64,000 bases of DNA from Bacteriovorax stolpii (GTDB lineage: Bacteria > Bdellovibrionota > Bacteriovoracia > Bacteriovoracales > Bacteriovoracaceae): positions 1 through 64,000 of the forward strand of contig CAMDQH010000007.1 of NCBI GenBank assembly GCA_945905815.1. Reading direction: 5' to 3'. The position numbers and the translations under genes were made by a program. Under the pieces are notes generated by a model, which was given only the letters and a program-made list of their open reading frames with translations, was not told the DNA's origin and did no database searches. Below are positions 44,264 to 54,387 of this stretch, in pieces (the stretch's first letter is position 1; each line of letters opens with the position of its first letter).

Positions 44264-44797
44264 TTATTGTTTATCGCTCGAAACGACTACCTTTGAAGCT
44301 CTAATTACTCGACCATTTAAGCAGTAACCTTTTTGAAACTCTTTAATAACCTCGTTTGGCTTTTTACCTTCAGCATATTCCTGAGCAACAGCTTCATGGA
44401 AGTTTGGATCAAACTCTTTTCCAATAGACTGGATAGGAGTTAATCCATGCTTGCCCATGGTATCTAGAAATTGTTTCTGAACCATGTCTAAACCGATTAC
44501 AACATTTTTCATTTTCTGATCAGTATCACCTTTAAGCATCCCAATCGTACGGTCAAAATTGTCCGCGACATCTAACAGATCACTTATCACTCTTTCGTTG
44601 CCAAACTTGAGAAGATTTTCCTTCTCACGCTCCATACGTTTGCGATAGTTATCCATTTCAGCTGCAACGTAGTAGTACTTGGCCTTATAATCGACTTCTT
44701 CTTTTTTTACTTCTTTCAGAACCTCTACAGTTGGTTCATTCTCAAGCGTCGTCTCTTCCGCTTTTTTGTCGTTATTTAATTTGTCGTTTTGTTCCAT
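44264..44797 (-). CDS. grpE: Nucleotide exchange factor GrpE
   Basis: Exchange factor for DnaK. After an acidic N-terminus (residues 1-35), a long coiled coil carries [22 protein letters not shown], and the C-terminal beta-wing has [20 protein letters not shown] and [17 protein letters not shown]. 177 residues, normal. First gene of the heat-shock unit; the AGAGAG ribosome binding site lies 8 nt before its ATG. No CIRCE element (TTAGCACTC-N9-GAGTGCTAA) is present. Confidence 0.97.
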   Translation of the reverse strand: MEQNDKLNNDKKAEETTLENEPTVEVLKEVKKEEVDYKAKYYYVAAEMDNYRKRMEREKENLLKFGNERVISDLLDVADNFDRTIGMLKGDTDQKMKNVVIGLDMVQKQFLDTMGKHGLTPIQSIGKEFDPNFHEAVAQEYAEGKKPNEVIKEFQKGYCLNGRVIRASKVVVSSDKQ

Positions 44798-44831
44798 AAT
44801 TTCTCTCTGGGCTCTTATTTTGATCTCATTT

Positions 44832-44861
44832 CTAATATGGGATTCAATGGATTTGTGTCAA
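44832..44861 (-). promoter_or_regulatory. grpE-dnaK-dnaJ promoter, with sigma-32-like features
   Basis: Reading leftward, TTGACA (complement of 44856-44861), 18-nt spacer, TATTAG (complement of 44832-44837). The same stretch also reads TTGACA-N14-CCCATATT, close to the sigma-32 consensus (CTTGAAA-N13/15-CCCCATNT). The transcript start would be near 44824, 27 nt before the grpE ATG. Confidence 0.6.
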
Positions 44862-44929
44862 TGTTAGGCCATTAAAATACTCTAAAATACTTATGAACGC
44901 TTTAGCTAAATTATTGAAATTATGTGCTC

Positions 44930-46036
44930 CTATAAACCGGCACGGAATAGGTCATCCATAAGAGAATCCATCATTAAATAGCCTAAGGAGCCAAGTGTCA
45001 TCTTTCCATAGCGATATTCGCCATATTGCTTGGACTCCCACATCGTAATTACTTTTTCCAGAGCAGGTGTCATATGACGTGGTGCCCATCCGAAATTAGT
45101 TCTCAATGTTAGATAAATTTCTTCAAGTGAGATTTCTTGTAGGCCCAAATATTCAAGCTCTACATCAGCTTTAGAAACTTTCCATTTATATCTCGTGGCC
45201 TTATCAGCAGAATGTGGAAAATAGCCAGTTCCAGTTGGGCCAAGAGCAGCTACGGCTTCCCCCTTCCAGTATTTAATATTATGTTTTGATTCAAAACCTG
45301 GAAGTGCGAAATTGGAAACTTCGTAATGTACGAATCCCAACTTTTTCAAATAATCACTTACAAAAAGATATTCTTCACGAATAAATTCATCATCTGGCAT
45401 AGATTGTATGTGAGGATATTTTGAGCGAGCGTTCAAGATATATAGACTTATATGCTTAGGCATATATTTTAATAAAGTTGCGAGTTCATGTTCAATATTT
45501 CTTTTTTTCTCTCTTGAAAAAGGAAGACCTAATAAAAAATCTAGCGAGAAATTCCAATTATCTTTTTGGCAATACTCAAGCAAAGAATAACTCTCGTCCA
45601 ATGAATGGGAGCGATCCATAATTTTAATAAAGTTGGGATCAAGTGTTTGGGTACCTATAGAAATTCTGTTTAAGCCTTTTTCTTTCCAGGCCTGAATCAT
45701 ATTTTCAGTCCATGTTCCTGGATCAATTTCCATCGTAAATTCTGCGTCAGGCAGGATCCGTAATCTTGATTGAAGCCAATCTCCCAAAAATTCAGCACCA
45801 CCTATCCCCCATAAGGATGGTGTGCCTCCACCCAAATAGAGCGTTTCAAGAGGAGCCCAATTAAAACCGTTTTCTTTCATAAGAATTGTATGTCTGTCCC
45901 AGCTGTCTAATAAAAACTGATGAAAATCCTCAATTTGATTTGAGCCCGGTTCGTAGAGTTTTTTATAAAAATCGCAGTAATTGCAAAGATGCTTGCAAAA
46001 AGGAACGTGCAAATAAAGGCTGGACACCTGAGTCAT
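44930..46036 (-). CDS. hemW: Radical-SAM heme chaperone HemW-like protein
   Basis: A 368-residue radical SAM protein. The iron-sulfur motif is C-x3-C-x2-C (Cys14, 18, 21 in VPFCKHLCNYCDFY), followed by ETLYLGGGTPSLWG, EIDPGTWTE and ISIGTQTL. Members (formerly called HemN-like coproporphyrinogen oxidases) lack the extra cysteine of true HemN (CNYCDF rather than CxFCxC) and bind heme. Placed alone; the divergent M16 gene begins 77 nt away. Confidence 0.9.
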   Translation of the reverse strand: MTQVSSLYLHVPFCKHLCNYCDFYKKLYEPGSNQIEDFHQFLLDSWDRHTILMKENGFNWAPLETLYLGGGTPSLWGIGGAEFLGDWLQSRLRILPDAEFTMEIDPGTWTENMIQAWKEKGLNRISIGTQTLDPNFIKIMDRSHSLDESYSLLEYCQKDNWNFSLDFLLGLPFSREKKRNIEHELATLLKYMPKHISLYILNARSKYPHIQSMPDDEFIREEYLFVSDYLKKLGFVHYEVSNFALPGFESKHNIKYWKGEAVAALGPTGTGYFPHSADKATRYKWKVSKADVELEYLGLQEISLEEIYLTLRTNFGWAPRHMTPALEKVITMWESKQYGEYRYGKMTLGSLGYLMMDSLMDDLFRAGL

Positions 46037-46112
46037 GAAGAGAAATTCCTTCTAAATAACCTAATCTGAAGCGATACTAGACTCTACTGAGAATGCCTCA
46101 AATAAGGAAGCT

Positions 46113-48671
46113 ATGAAAATTGACCAAGTCCAGTTAAGTAATAAACTCAATACATTGTTCATTCACTCCCCTGGCTGCAGCGCCGGAACTGTACAAATGT
46201 GGTTTCGTGCCGGATCGGCCTTAGAAAAAAAAGACAATGAAGGAATTGCGCATTTTCTAGAACATATGTTTTTTAAAGGAACGCCAACCCGTCCTGGCCC
46301 CCAACTCGCTCATGATATTGAATCATACGGCGGCGAAGTAAATGCTTTCACCTCTTTTGATTACACTTGTTACTACATCAATACTCCAAGTCTGTTTTTA
46401 GATAAGTCTGTTGATATTCTTTTGGATATGGTGGCCAATCCATTATTTGGTGCTGAAGATTTTCCAGCTGAGAGACAAGTTGTTTTCGAAGAATATCGTA
46501 GGGCGATGGATAATCCTTCGCAGTTTAACTTTATTCAATTGCAACAGACAGCTTTCAAAGATGGTTACGCGCATCCAATTTTAGGAAGAGAAGATACCAT
46601 CATGAATTTTTCTCAAGAGCAAATTCGGGAGTTCAGGGAAGGTTTTTATAATTTAGAAAATGCACTCCTTGTTGTTGCAGGTGATTTAACGAATAGAGAG
46701 TTTCTTGAGAAAAAAATAAGTTCATTCAAATTGCCGCATGGTAAAAAATCTGAATTTGGAAAATTTGAGCTTAAAAACAAGTCCACTATCAATGTTCATG
46801 AAAAAGACATCCGTCAAGCAACACTGACTGTTTGCATACAGGCACCTGACTATTCAAATGCTAAATCTGCTGCCCAGGATCTTGCAATCAATTGCCTTGC
46901 TCATGGTGAGACATCACGTTTTTATCAAGCCCTTGTTGCAAATACGTCGCTATGTAATGGTATAGCTGGGTCTACCATGTATTTCGCTGATGGCGGAACA
47001 CACATGTTAAAAATGAATTTTCCTGTCGAAAACATGGCAAAAGTCTCTAAACTTTTCATTTCTACTTTATCTGAAACTGTTATGAAGGGTTTTAAAAACG
47101 AAGAATTAACTAAGATTAAGAATCAATACATCTCATCGAAAATATATGAAAAAGAATCGATCGAATCTTTCGCTTTCAGCTTAGGGCATGGTTTTGCTCA
47201 GTCTGGGAACATTTTATGTGAAGATGAATTTATTGAAAAAATCAGACAGGCAACTCTTGAAGAAGTATGGGATGGCCTGATCCAAATTCTTCAGAATTCA
47301 ACCCACTTTACTCTCCAGGCACCGAAAGGGACAAATCTTGCCAAGCAAGAAAAAGAAATAAAAAAATGGCAGGAACAGATAAAGAAACTGGCGACTAAAA
47401 TAAAGCCAAAATCGGAAGTACTAAAAATCACAACATCTACCCACGATGTAGCAGTACAAGTGACTGAACTTAAGCCTGGCGTTCGTTTAATCTATCGTCA
47501 GAATAAATTGACCCCAACTTTTGTTTTGCATGCGTATCTAAAAGGTGGCCAAGCTTCAGAAAATTTGAAAACTGCGGGTCAGCATCATTTACTCACGCGC
47601 TTATTTACATACGGTTATAAAGGTATGAAGTACGAAAAACTTAAAAATGAACTTGAGTCACTCTCTTCTTCAATGGGCGGTTTTTCAGGTAAAAACGCTT
47701 ATGGATTAACTTTACATGGCCAGAGTAAAGATTTTGAACGTCTATCCCAGCATTTTTTTGGAACCTTGCTCAATCCTGAAGTTCCTCTGAAATTTTTTAC
47801 ACATGAACGAAAAGTAATTTTGCGGGCTTTAGATAATCAAAAAGAAGATCCTATGAAGCAGGCCTTCAAGTCTTTTTATAAAATGGTTTTCAACCAACAC
47901 CCTTACTCTTTGGATTTAGCAGGATCGCCTGAGACGCTAAAAACTTTTACACCTGCAGGTCTACAAAGATTACATAATGCGCATTTAAAAAATTCTGAAA
48001 TAGTTCTGACTTATTGTGGAGACTTGGATTATTCAGTAGTTCTGCATATGGCAAAAGAGATGTTGAAGAAATCAGGTCCTAGAAAAAGTGTTAAGAAGGC
48101 CAAAAATCCTATTAAGCCGATCTCTGGAAAGAAAGTTGAACTTGAATTCACGAGAGAGCAAACTCAGATTGTTATTGGCACTGCTGCTTTTAATATTAAC
48201 CAAAAAGAAGATTTATTCCTTAAGATGGTTACGACTCACCTTTCTGGTCAAAGCTCTGATCTTTTTGTCGAAGTACGCGACAAACAGGGGCTCTGTTATT
48301 CGGTTTCACCAATTCACATTTCTGCTTTAGAGGCCGGTTGCTGGGGAATTTATATTGGATCTGGTCACGATAAAACAGAACAAGCAATTGAAGCGATTAT
48401 GAAAATTATTAATGGCATAAGAGATAACGGTTTGACCCGTTCTGAGTTTGACCGCATTAAAACGATGATGGATGGACAAAATCTATTAGGAATTCAAACT
48501 AACGAGGACTATGCTCAGTTCTACTCAGTTCCAGTTCTGCACAGTCTCGGTTTAGATTTTTCTCATAACAATAATAATCAAATTCGAAACGCAAACTATG
48601 AAGACTTTCAGTCGTTCTTGAAAAAATTCTTTAGCAGTAAATGGAATATTATTAAGGCCGGTAGAATCTAA
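46113..48671 (+). CDS. M16-family zinc metallopeptidase, two-domain
   Basis: An 852-residue cytosolic or periplasmic protease without signal peptide. The first half carries the inverted zinc motif H-x-x-E-H (His47, Glu50, His51 in HFLEHMFFKGT) and the downstream glutamate helix (FEEYRRAMDNP). The second half is a homologous domain that lacks the motif (HHLLTRLF at its place), as in pitrilysin and related enzymes. The family cleaves small or unfolded peptides. AAGGAAG lies just before the ATG. Its stop shares CTAA with the convergent gene's stop. Confidence 0.93.
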   Translation: MKIDQVQLSNKLNTLFIHSPGCSAGTVQMWFRAGSALEKKDNEGIAHFLEHMFFKGTPTRPGPQLAHDIESYGGEVNAFTSFDYTCYYINTPSLFLDKSVDILLDMVANPLFGAEDFPAERQVVFEEYRRAMDNPSQFNFIQLQQTAFKDGYAHPILGREDTIMNFSQEQIREFREGFYNLENALLVVAGDLTNREFLEKKISSFKLPHGKKSEFGKFELKNKSTINVHEKDIRQATLTVCIQAPDYSNAKSAAQDLAINCLAHGETSRFYQALVANTSLCNGIAGSTMYFADGGTHMLKMNFPVENMAKVSKLFISTLSETVMKGFKNEELTKIKNQYISSKIYEKESIESFAFSLGHGFAQSGNILCEDEFIEKIRQATLEEVWDGLIQILQNSTHFTLQAPKGTNLAKQEKEIKKWQEQIKKLATKIKPKSEVLKITTSTHDVAVQVTELKPGVRLIYRQNKLTPTFVLHAYLKGGQASENLKTAGQHHLLTRLFTYGYKGMKYEKLKNELESLSSSMGGFSGKNAYGLTLHGQSKDFERLSQHFFGTLLNPEVPLKFFTHERKVILRALDNQKEDPMKQAFKSFYKMVFNQHPYSLDLAGSPETLKTFTPAGLQRLHNAHLKNSEIVLTYCGDLDYSVVLHMAKEMLKKSGPRKSVKKAKNPIKPISGKKVELEFTREQTQIVIGTAAFNINQKEDLFLKMVTTHLSGQSSDLFVEVRDKQGLCYSVSPIHISALEAGCWGIYIGSGHDKTEQAIEAIMKIINGIRDNGLTRSEFDRIKTMMDGQNLLGIQTNEDYAQFYSVPVLHSLGLDFSHNNNNQIRNANYEDFQSFLKKFFSSKWNIIKAGRI

Positions 48672-49273
48672 GATACTTTTCTGGTGGGTGCGGGCATCAT
48701 CCCACTCACCAGCATCTCTGTATCTGATACTTGTTCTTCACGAAGAACTTTTTTAAAGATTAAATTATTATCAATCCCTGTTCTATTCTGAGTTGCAAGA
48801 AGCGACATAAGAGTCGTCATCGATTCAAAACAAGTTGCAAACATATTGTAAAAACTAGGAATATCAAGAAAACTTGGCGCCATCGAATTCAAGTGTGAGT
48901 AGGCCATTTTACCAATTTGAGAATAGTATTGAGCATCTACTATTTTGTTATTTGTTGATTCTGAAAAATACCCACAAACCAAAAGAGACATGTCAGCTAC
49001 TTCTTTATACACTTTTCTCTGCTCTTCACGACTAAGCTGGGTTGCCTCAAGAAGTTTTAGGCCAAGTACTTTTTCACGAACCTTACCTTCATCGCTTACA
49101 TCAAAGAAATCTTGTGAAAGAGCAAATTTATCTAAAACATCACTTGAATAGAAAATGACTGACTCAGGAACCGGGCAAAGTGACTTTTTATTGAGGGTAT
49201 TTAAACCATCAAAGAAGTAACCTTGAAGGTTTGTCTGGAGAACGATCTTTTTAGTAGCTTCAGATGATTGCAT
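48668..49273 (-). CDS. Unknown cytosolic protein
   Basis: A 201-residue, mainly helical protein, no signal peptide or membrane helix. Landmarks: LCPVPESVIFYSSDVLDKF, LSREEQRKVYKEVADM and MMPAPTRK at the C-terminus. Not recognised. Codon use appears ordinary and it is bordered by two genes on the other strand. It overlaps the stop of the M16 gene by 4 nt. Confidence 0.6.
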   Translation of the reverse strand: MQSSEATKKIVLQTNLQGYFFDGLNTLNKKSLCPVPESVIFYSSDVLDKFALSQDFFDVSDEGKVREKVLGLKLLEATQLSREEQRKVYKEVADMSLLVCGYFSESTNNKIVDAQYYSQIGKMAYSHLNSMAPSFLDIPSFYNMFATCFESMTTLMSLLATQNRTGIDNNLIFKKVLREEQVSDTEMLVSGMMPAPTRKVS

Positions 49274-49375
49274 CCTTAGAGACTCCTTTGCTTATTTTAT
49301 CATACATCAGTAAATCCCATGAATTTAAGCTAGGAATATTTTGCCGTTTCACCACAAGCAGGGGAAAATAGAGGG

Positions 49376-50092
49376 ATGAAACGACTTAAATACCTCTTTG
49401 CAGGTGTCTTCCTTTTCTTGTCTTTGCCTATCTGGCGCCTACTTGACTGGGCAAACGTCATTTTTCCTATCCAATTTCTCATTACTTCATCTCTTGTACT
49501 TTGGTCATTGTTTTTTGTGATCTTACCCTTGAAGCTTCTTATCCCAAAAATGAACCGTTGGTTATGTCTTCTTCTTATTGCTTGTATAGGCTCACTATCC
49601 ATAATTGCAGGACCCTTTACCTCCCAGACAACTATAGAACCAACACAAACCCATTGCGGAAGAATGAGCTATGCCGGATTTTTTTATCCAATACGCGAAG
49701 TTCTTTCCAATGCTCATCAAGACGATCTAGAAGTTAGGAATCAAATGTGTTGGTTAGTGAAAATGATTACCAAAGTTCCTTCGCAGATAGCAGGTGAAGA
49801 TTTAGCAAATCATTTAAATATAATGAAAAGCAAGCTGATGAAGCCTACCCTGAAATATCGCGCAACCCTGCCTTGGATTACTTTTTTGTTGGGTAAATAT
49901 TTAACTTCTTCGGAAATAAAAAATAGTCCGCTATTGGTTCAAAACTTAGGTTTTTGGGCCCAGCTTTACTCTGAGGAAATTTCGGCCAGAAAATATGCCT
50001 GGTATGAGTGGCCTCATTCTTCACTGGTAAAATTTGAATACGGATTAATCGAAAAGAACTGGGAAAATATTCGAATAGAATTTAACCAGTAA
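49376..50092 (+). CDS. Putative membrane protein of unknown function
   Basis: A 238-residue protein with three hydrophobic helices in the first 80 residues (about 5-24, 28-50 and 60-80), a periplasmic or cytosolic rest rich in aromatic residues (HSSLVKFEYGLIE). No family recognised. A GAGGG lies only 0-2 nt before the ATG, an unusually short spacing; a longer protein is not available in frame. Convergent with the biotin carrier gene, 3 nt between stops. Confidence 0.6.
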   Translation: MKRLKYLFAGVFLFLSLPIWRLLDWANVIFPIQFLITSSLVLWSLFFVILPLKLLIPKMNRWLCLLLIACIGSLSIIAGPFTSQTTIEPTQTHCGRMSYAGFFYPIREVLSNAHQDDLEVRNQMCWLVKMITKVPSQIAGEDLANHLNIMKSKLMKPTLKYRATLPWITFLLGKYLTSSEIKNSPLLVQNLGFWAQLYSEEISARKYAWYEWPHSSLVKFEYGLIEKNWENIRIEFNQ

Positions 50093-50095
50093 CTA

Positions 50096-50575
50096 TTATT
50101 CTTCGATCTCAATCATTAAAAACCCAGCTTCAACTGCCTGGCCTTCTTTAATGTTCACAGTTTTAATCACACCATCAGCACCCGATTTAATTTCATTTTC
50201 CATTTTCATAGCTTCCAAAATTAAAACCGTCTCGCCCTTGGTAACTTTATCACCCTCTTTTTTGTAGAGCTTAACAATTTTACCTGGCATATGAGTGATC
50301 AGAGCTCCTGCTCCGCCTTTATTAAGTCCAGATGGCTTATAACCTCGATAGACCTTATAGACTTCAGAGTTAGAAACCAACGTTTCATTCACTCCAAGGG
50401 AAGGGAGTTTTTTCCAGGCAACTTGATCAAAGGAATAATAATTCTTCCCGGCCAGCTTTTTAATAAAAAGTTTAGTTTTTGCTCCTTCATAAGCGAACTC
50501 CATTACTTTTCCAGCTTGAACTTCAACATCTAAACTAAACTCTTTCATATCTTGATTAATGAAATAATATCTCAT
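50096..50575 (-). CDS. Biotin carboxyl carrier protein of an acyl-CoA carboxylase
   Basis: A 159-residue carrier with a C-terminal biotinyl domain, modified lysine 124 in EAMKMENEI, and the usual glycine-rich start (PGKIVKLYKKEGDKV). The first 80 residues are a beta-rich region of the kind preceding biotinyl domains in propionyl-CoA carboxylase alpha chains. It overlaps the biotin carboxylase gene by 4 nt. Works with the carboxylase and transferase subunits below and is the substrate for BirA. Confidence 0.93.
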   Translation of the reverse strand: MRYYFINQDMKEFSLDVEVQAGKVMEFAYEGAKTKLFIKKLAGKNYYSFDQVAWKKLPSLGVNETLVSNSEVYKVYRGYKPSGLNKGGAGALITHMPGKIVKLYKKEGDKVTKGETVLILEAMKMENEIKSGADGVIKTVNIKEGQAVEAGFLMIEIEE

Positions 50576-52008
50576 GAGAGACCTCCCACTTGATTCATCT
50601 CAATCGCAGCGACTTTGAGCATGAACGCCTGTATCTCTTCTTTCGCGGCTACTTTTTCCTGGGGCTTGATGGTCGTTATGTAGCTCGTTGAGTACTCACC
50701 CTTTATAAATGTCTTTTCATTCAAAATAACTTTATGAAGAGCAATATTAGTCTTTATCCCGTCAATAATGAGACCATCTAATGCATTTTTTATTTTACGA
50801 ATAGCAACGTCGCGGTTGAAGCCCTTGGCGATAAGTTTTCCAAGCATCGGATCAAAATCCGGCGTGATCGTAAATTTAGGATAAATACAGTGATCAAAGC
50901 GGATGCCTTGAGGAAACGTCGTTTCAAATCCCACTATTCTTCCAGGGGCCGGAAGCATGGTGATAGGATCTTCAGCACAAATACGAAGCTCAATAGCGTG
51001 GCCATGAATTTTAATATCATCCTGAGATTTAAAATCTAGTGGTTCACCAAAAGCAACCTTGATCATGTTGGCGAGAAGGTCGATTCCAGTAATTTCCTCT
51101 GTAATAGGATGCTCAACCTGAATTCGAGTATTCATTTCGAGGAAGTAAAATTTCTTGTCCTCTCCCATGATAAATTCAACAGTACCGGCAGAATCATAGT
51201 TCACGGCTTTAGCGCATTTAACAGCAGTCTCACAAATTTCTTTCCGAAGGGCCTCATCTGTTCCAATAAATGGAGACGGCGCTTCTTCTAAAATTTTCTG
51301 GTGGCGACGTTGAATTGAGCATTCACGTTCAAATAAGTGATACACATTACCCTTCTTATCCGCCAGAATCTGCACTTCAATGTGATGAGGATTTAAAATG
51401 TATTTCTCTACCAAAAGGGCAGCGTACCCAAAAGATGAAAGTGCTTCGCGCTGAACTGCCGCAAAATTATCTCTAACATCTTTATCATTGTAGCAGGGAC
51501 GCATACCTTTACCGCCACCACCAGCAACGGCCTTGAGTAGAATAGGATAACCGAACTTATTGCCAATTTTAATAGCTTCTTCAACTGTTGGAACTTCTCC
51601 AATAGATCCAGGAACAACAGGAACTCCGGCTTCTTTAGCTATCTGTTTAGAAATATCTTTTGCGCCCATTTTATGAACTGCAACTGGATTAGGACCAATA
51701 AAAATAATGCCCTTCTTGGCCAGAGTTTCAGAAAATTCTTTATTTTCTGAAAGAAAGCCATATCCAGGATGAACGGCATCAATTTTGAAATCTGTGATGA
51801 GTGTCATTATTTTCGGGATATCTAAATATGTTTCTTTGTTGTTGTTGCCTTTGAGGTGAACCCATTCCTGACAATATTCTAAATGAGGTGGTTCTGTTTC
51901 ATTATCAGTCCAAACACCAACCGAAACTAAGCCTAGTTCATTTAGGGCTTTTGCTACCCGAATGGCTATTTCGCCACGATTAATAATTAATACGCGTTTC
52001 CCTTTCAT
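50572..52008 (-). CDS. Biotin carboxylase subunit
   Basis: ATP-dependent carboxylation of biotin. A 478-residue ATP-grasp enzyme: [36 protein letters not shown] (glycine-rich loop), [22 protein letters not shown] with the catalytic EMN-x-R. It does not extend into a biotinyl domain, which is a separate gene here. Overlaps the transferase gene by 4 nt (ATGA). Acetyl-CoA versus propionyl-CoA carboxylase cannot be told from this subunit. Confidence 0.96.
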   Translation of the reverse strand: MKGKRVLIINRGEIAIRVAKALNELGLVSVGVWTDNETEPPHLEYCQEWVHLKGNNNKETYLDIPKIMTLITDFKIDAVHPGYGFLSENKEFSETLAKKGIIFIGPNPVAVHKMGAKDISKQIAKEAGVPVVPGSIGEVPTVEEAIKIGNKFGYPILLKAVAGGGGKGMRPCYNDKDVRDNFAAVQREALSSFGYAALLVEKYILNPHHIEVQILADKKGNVYHLFERECSIQRRHQKILEEAPSPFIGTDEALRKEICETAVKCAKAVNYDSAGTVEFIMGEDKKFYFLEMNTRIQVEHPITEEITGIDLLANMIKVAFGEPLDFKSQDDIKIHGHAIELRICAEDPITMLPAPGRIVGFETTFPQGIRFDHCIYPKFTITPDFDPMLGKLIAKGFNRDVAIRKIKNALDGLIIDGIKTNIALHKVILNEKTFIKGEYSTSYITTIKPQEKVAAKEEIQAFMLKVAAIEMNQVGGLS

Positions 52009-53537
52009 AGAGGTATATTCCCGTGTTTACGATCCGGAGTTGGGATCTTTTTATTCTCAAGAGCCTTTAGATACTGATAGAGCCTCTGGCGTGTGATTTC
52101 TGGATTGATGATTTCATCCAAGTAACCAAGCTCGGCAGCCCTATAAGGATTGGCAAAATTGTTTTCGTAGTTTTCGATATTCTTGGCCTTGTTGGCTTCA
52201 TCGTTTCTGAAAATAATGTTTACTGCACCTTCGGCACCCATCACAGCGATTTCTGCAGTTGGATAGGCAAGGTTAATATCTGCACGAATGTGTTTAGAGG
52301 CCATTACATCATAAGCACCACCATAGGCCTTACGTGTAATGAGTGTTATAAGTGGAACAGTTGCCTCTGCGTAAGCATAAAGCAGCTTCGCTCCATGACG
52401 AATAATCCCACCGTACTCTTGAACGGTACCTGGAAGAAATCCCGGAACATCGACTAGAGTAATAATCGGTATATTAAAAGCATCACAAAAACGCACGAAG
52501 CGCGCAGCTTTCACTGATGAATCAATATCTAAGCAACCGGCCAAAAAGGCTGGTTGATTTCCAATGATACCTACTTTAATTCCACCAATAGAAGCAAAAC
52601 CAGTAATGATATTTTTAGCAAAGTCGGCGTGTACTTCTAAGAAATGCTGATCATCAATCACTTCCATGATCAGTTCATGCATGTCATAAGGTTTTTTTGA
52701 ACTATCAGGAATAAGATTTTTAAGTTTATTATTTTGTCTGGTGACTGAATCTGTTGTCAGCTTTAAAGAGTGTTTCACTTTGTTGCAAGATGGAATGAAA
52801 GCAAAAAGCTCTCTGACTCTCTCTAAACAATCATCTTCATCATCAGTTCGAAAGTGCGCTACTCCCGATTTTTCGTTATGTGTATGGGCCCCACCTAATG
52901 CATCTTTAGTTACTTCTTCATGAGTTACCGTTTTGATTACATCCGGACCAGTTACAAACATGTATGAAGTTTTATCCACCATGAAGATAAAATCAGTCAT
53001 GGCCGGCGAGTAAACTGCACCACCTGCACATGGCCCCATGATCAGAGAAATTTGAGGAATCACACCTGAGGCCTGAACGTTACGATAAAAAATTTCAGCA
53101 TATCCAGCAAGCGATTCAACACCTTCTTGAATACGAGCACCACCAGAATCATTAATTCCAATTACGGGGATTTTATTTTCGATAGCAAAGTCCATTACCT
53201 TGCAGATTTTTTTTGCATAGGCCATTCCAAGTGCTCCACCCCAACAAGTAAAGTCTTGCGAAAAAATGGCAACTTGCTGACCATTGATTTTGCCAATTCC
53301 AGAGATAACACCATCTCCAAGATATTTAGTTTTCTCCATGCCAAAAGATTCACAACGATGAACCACAAATTTATCAAATTCTATAAATGATTCTGAATCT
53401 AAAAGTTTATTAACTCGTTCACGAGCAGTGTATTTGCCCTGTTCGTGTTGCTTATTGATTCTCTCAACTCCACCGCCTAATTCTGCCTGTAGTGAAAGAG
53501 TAGCGAGTTGATCACGTTTTTTATCGTTAGTTAGCAC
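52005..53537 (-). CDS. Acyl-CoA carboxylase, carboxyltransferase subunit (PccB-like)
   Basis: Transfers carboxylate from biotin to acyl-CoA. A 510-residue crotonase-fold transferase, with [49 protein letters not shown] and [21 protein letters not shown] single-chain beta subunit of this size matches propionyl-/methylmalonyl-type carboxylases rather than split AccA/AccD. GTG is the start: AGGAGG lies 5 nt before it. First gene of the three-gene unit. Confidence 0.95.
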   Translation of the reverse strand: MLTNDKKRDQLATLSLQAELGGGVERINKQHEQGKYTARERVNKLLDSESFIEFDKFVVHRCESFGMEKTKYLGDGVISGIGKINGQQVAIFSQDFTCWGGALGMAYAKKICKVMDFAIENKIPVIGINDSGGARIQEGVESLAGYAEIFYRNVQASGVIPQISLIMGPCAGGAVYSPAMTDFIFMVDKTSYMFVTGPDVIKTVTHEEVTKDALGGAHTHNEKSGVAHFRTDDEDDCLERVRELFAFIPSCNKVKHSLKLTTDSVTRQNNKLKNLIPDSSKKPYDMHELIMEVIDDQHFLEVHADFAKNIITGFASIGGIKVGIIGNQPAFLAGCLDIDSSVKAARFVRFCDAFNIPIITLVDVPGFLPGTVQEYGGIIRHGAKLLYAYAEATVPLITLITRKAYGGAYDVMASKHIRADINLAYPTAEIAVMGAEGAVNIIFRNDEANKAKNIENYENNFANPYRAAELGYLDEIINPEITRQRLYQYLKALENKKIPTPDRKHGNIPL

Positions 53538-53682
53538 TAATGCCTCCTGTAAAAATATCCTATGGTTATACCCCTACCGCTCTCAAGGGTAAAGAATTGA
53601 CTCTTGGCGCATGCAGCAATTTTTGCCAATCTTTCCCTCTGTTGATGTGTTGTTAAACTTAAGTAACAAACTAGGAGTCCGC

Positions 53683-54387
53683 ATGAAACTTTTATTGATC
53701 AGTTTTATACTTATTTCTCAAACAGTTTTTGCTTATGATGCCTTGGTTTGGGGTGGCCCCGGTGCATGTCAGGATGGTTGCATAGACGCTGCCATTTACG
53801 TGACTAAGCTTGCAGGTTTTGATCCTATGGTTGTGACTCCTGAAAATTTCGATCCATCAATGTTTGAATCAGCAAAAGTTTGGATTCAACCCGGTGGTAA
53901 ATCCGGTACTGCTTCAAATTCTATGGGTGTCGCCAATCGTGCGTTTCTTAAAAAGTTTGTCGCTGATGGTGGTGGTTACGTAGGTTTTTGTGCAGGAGCA
54001 TTTCTGACAACCCCAAAAGTTGGTCAAACTTCTGTTACTGGATTAGGAATTATTCCTGGTGCAACAAAATTATACCGTAAGGCCAAAACCTATCCGTCAG
54101 TTGAAAAAATGATTACTCCTCAAGGAATAACATACAATTATTGGGAAGGTGGACCTTGGTTCTCTTTCACTAATTCTCAGCTCGCAAAAGTCACTGTAAA
54201 ATCTCGTTATAATACAACTAATGCCATTAATGCAGTTGAAACAATGTATGGAAATGGTCGCATCTCTGTCTCCGGAACTCACCCAGAAGCACCCCAGTGG
54301 TGGTATGACGACGGTCACATAATTGATACTGATGGTTTAGATAATCAAGTTGCAGCAGATATGGTGAAGTGGGCAGCTAAAAACTAA
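53683..54387 (+). CDS. Secreted BPL_N-like class I amidotransferase-fold protein
   Basis: A 234-residue protein with signal peptide (residues 1-17). The mature part begins DALVWGGPGACQDGC and has the nucleophile elbow GFCAGA (Cys103) and GTHPEAP (His200, Glu202), the Cys-His-Glu arrangement of class I glutamine-amidotransferase folds. Sequence pattern matches the BPL_N domain known at the N-terminus of eukaryotic biotin-protein ligase. The function of bacterial stand-alone, exported members is unclear. AGGAGTC 4-10 nt before the ATG at 53683 sets the start. Divergent from the biotin-enzyme unit; convergent with the metallophosphoesterase, stops sharing CTAA. Confidence 0.8.
   Translation: MKLLLISFILISQTVFAYDALVWGGPGACQDGCIDAAIYVTKLAGFDPMVVTPENFDPSMFESAKVWIQPGGKSGTASNSMGVANRAFLKKFVADGGGYVGFCAGAFLTTPKVGQTSVTGLGIIPGATKLYRKAKTYPSVEKMITPQGITYNYWEGGPWFSFTNSQLAKVTVKSRYNTTNAINAVETMYGNGRISVSGTHPEAPQWWYDDGHIIDTDGLDNQVAADMVKWAAKN

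Noticed and set aside
44798-44929. CIRCE element before grpE
   Set aside because: No TTAGCACTC-N9-GAGTGCTAA-like repeat was found.
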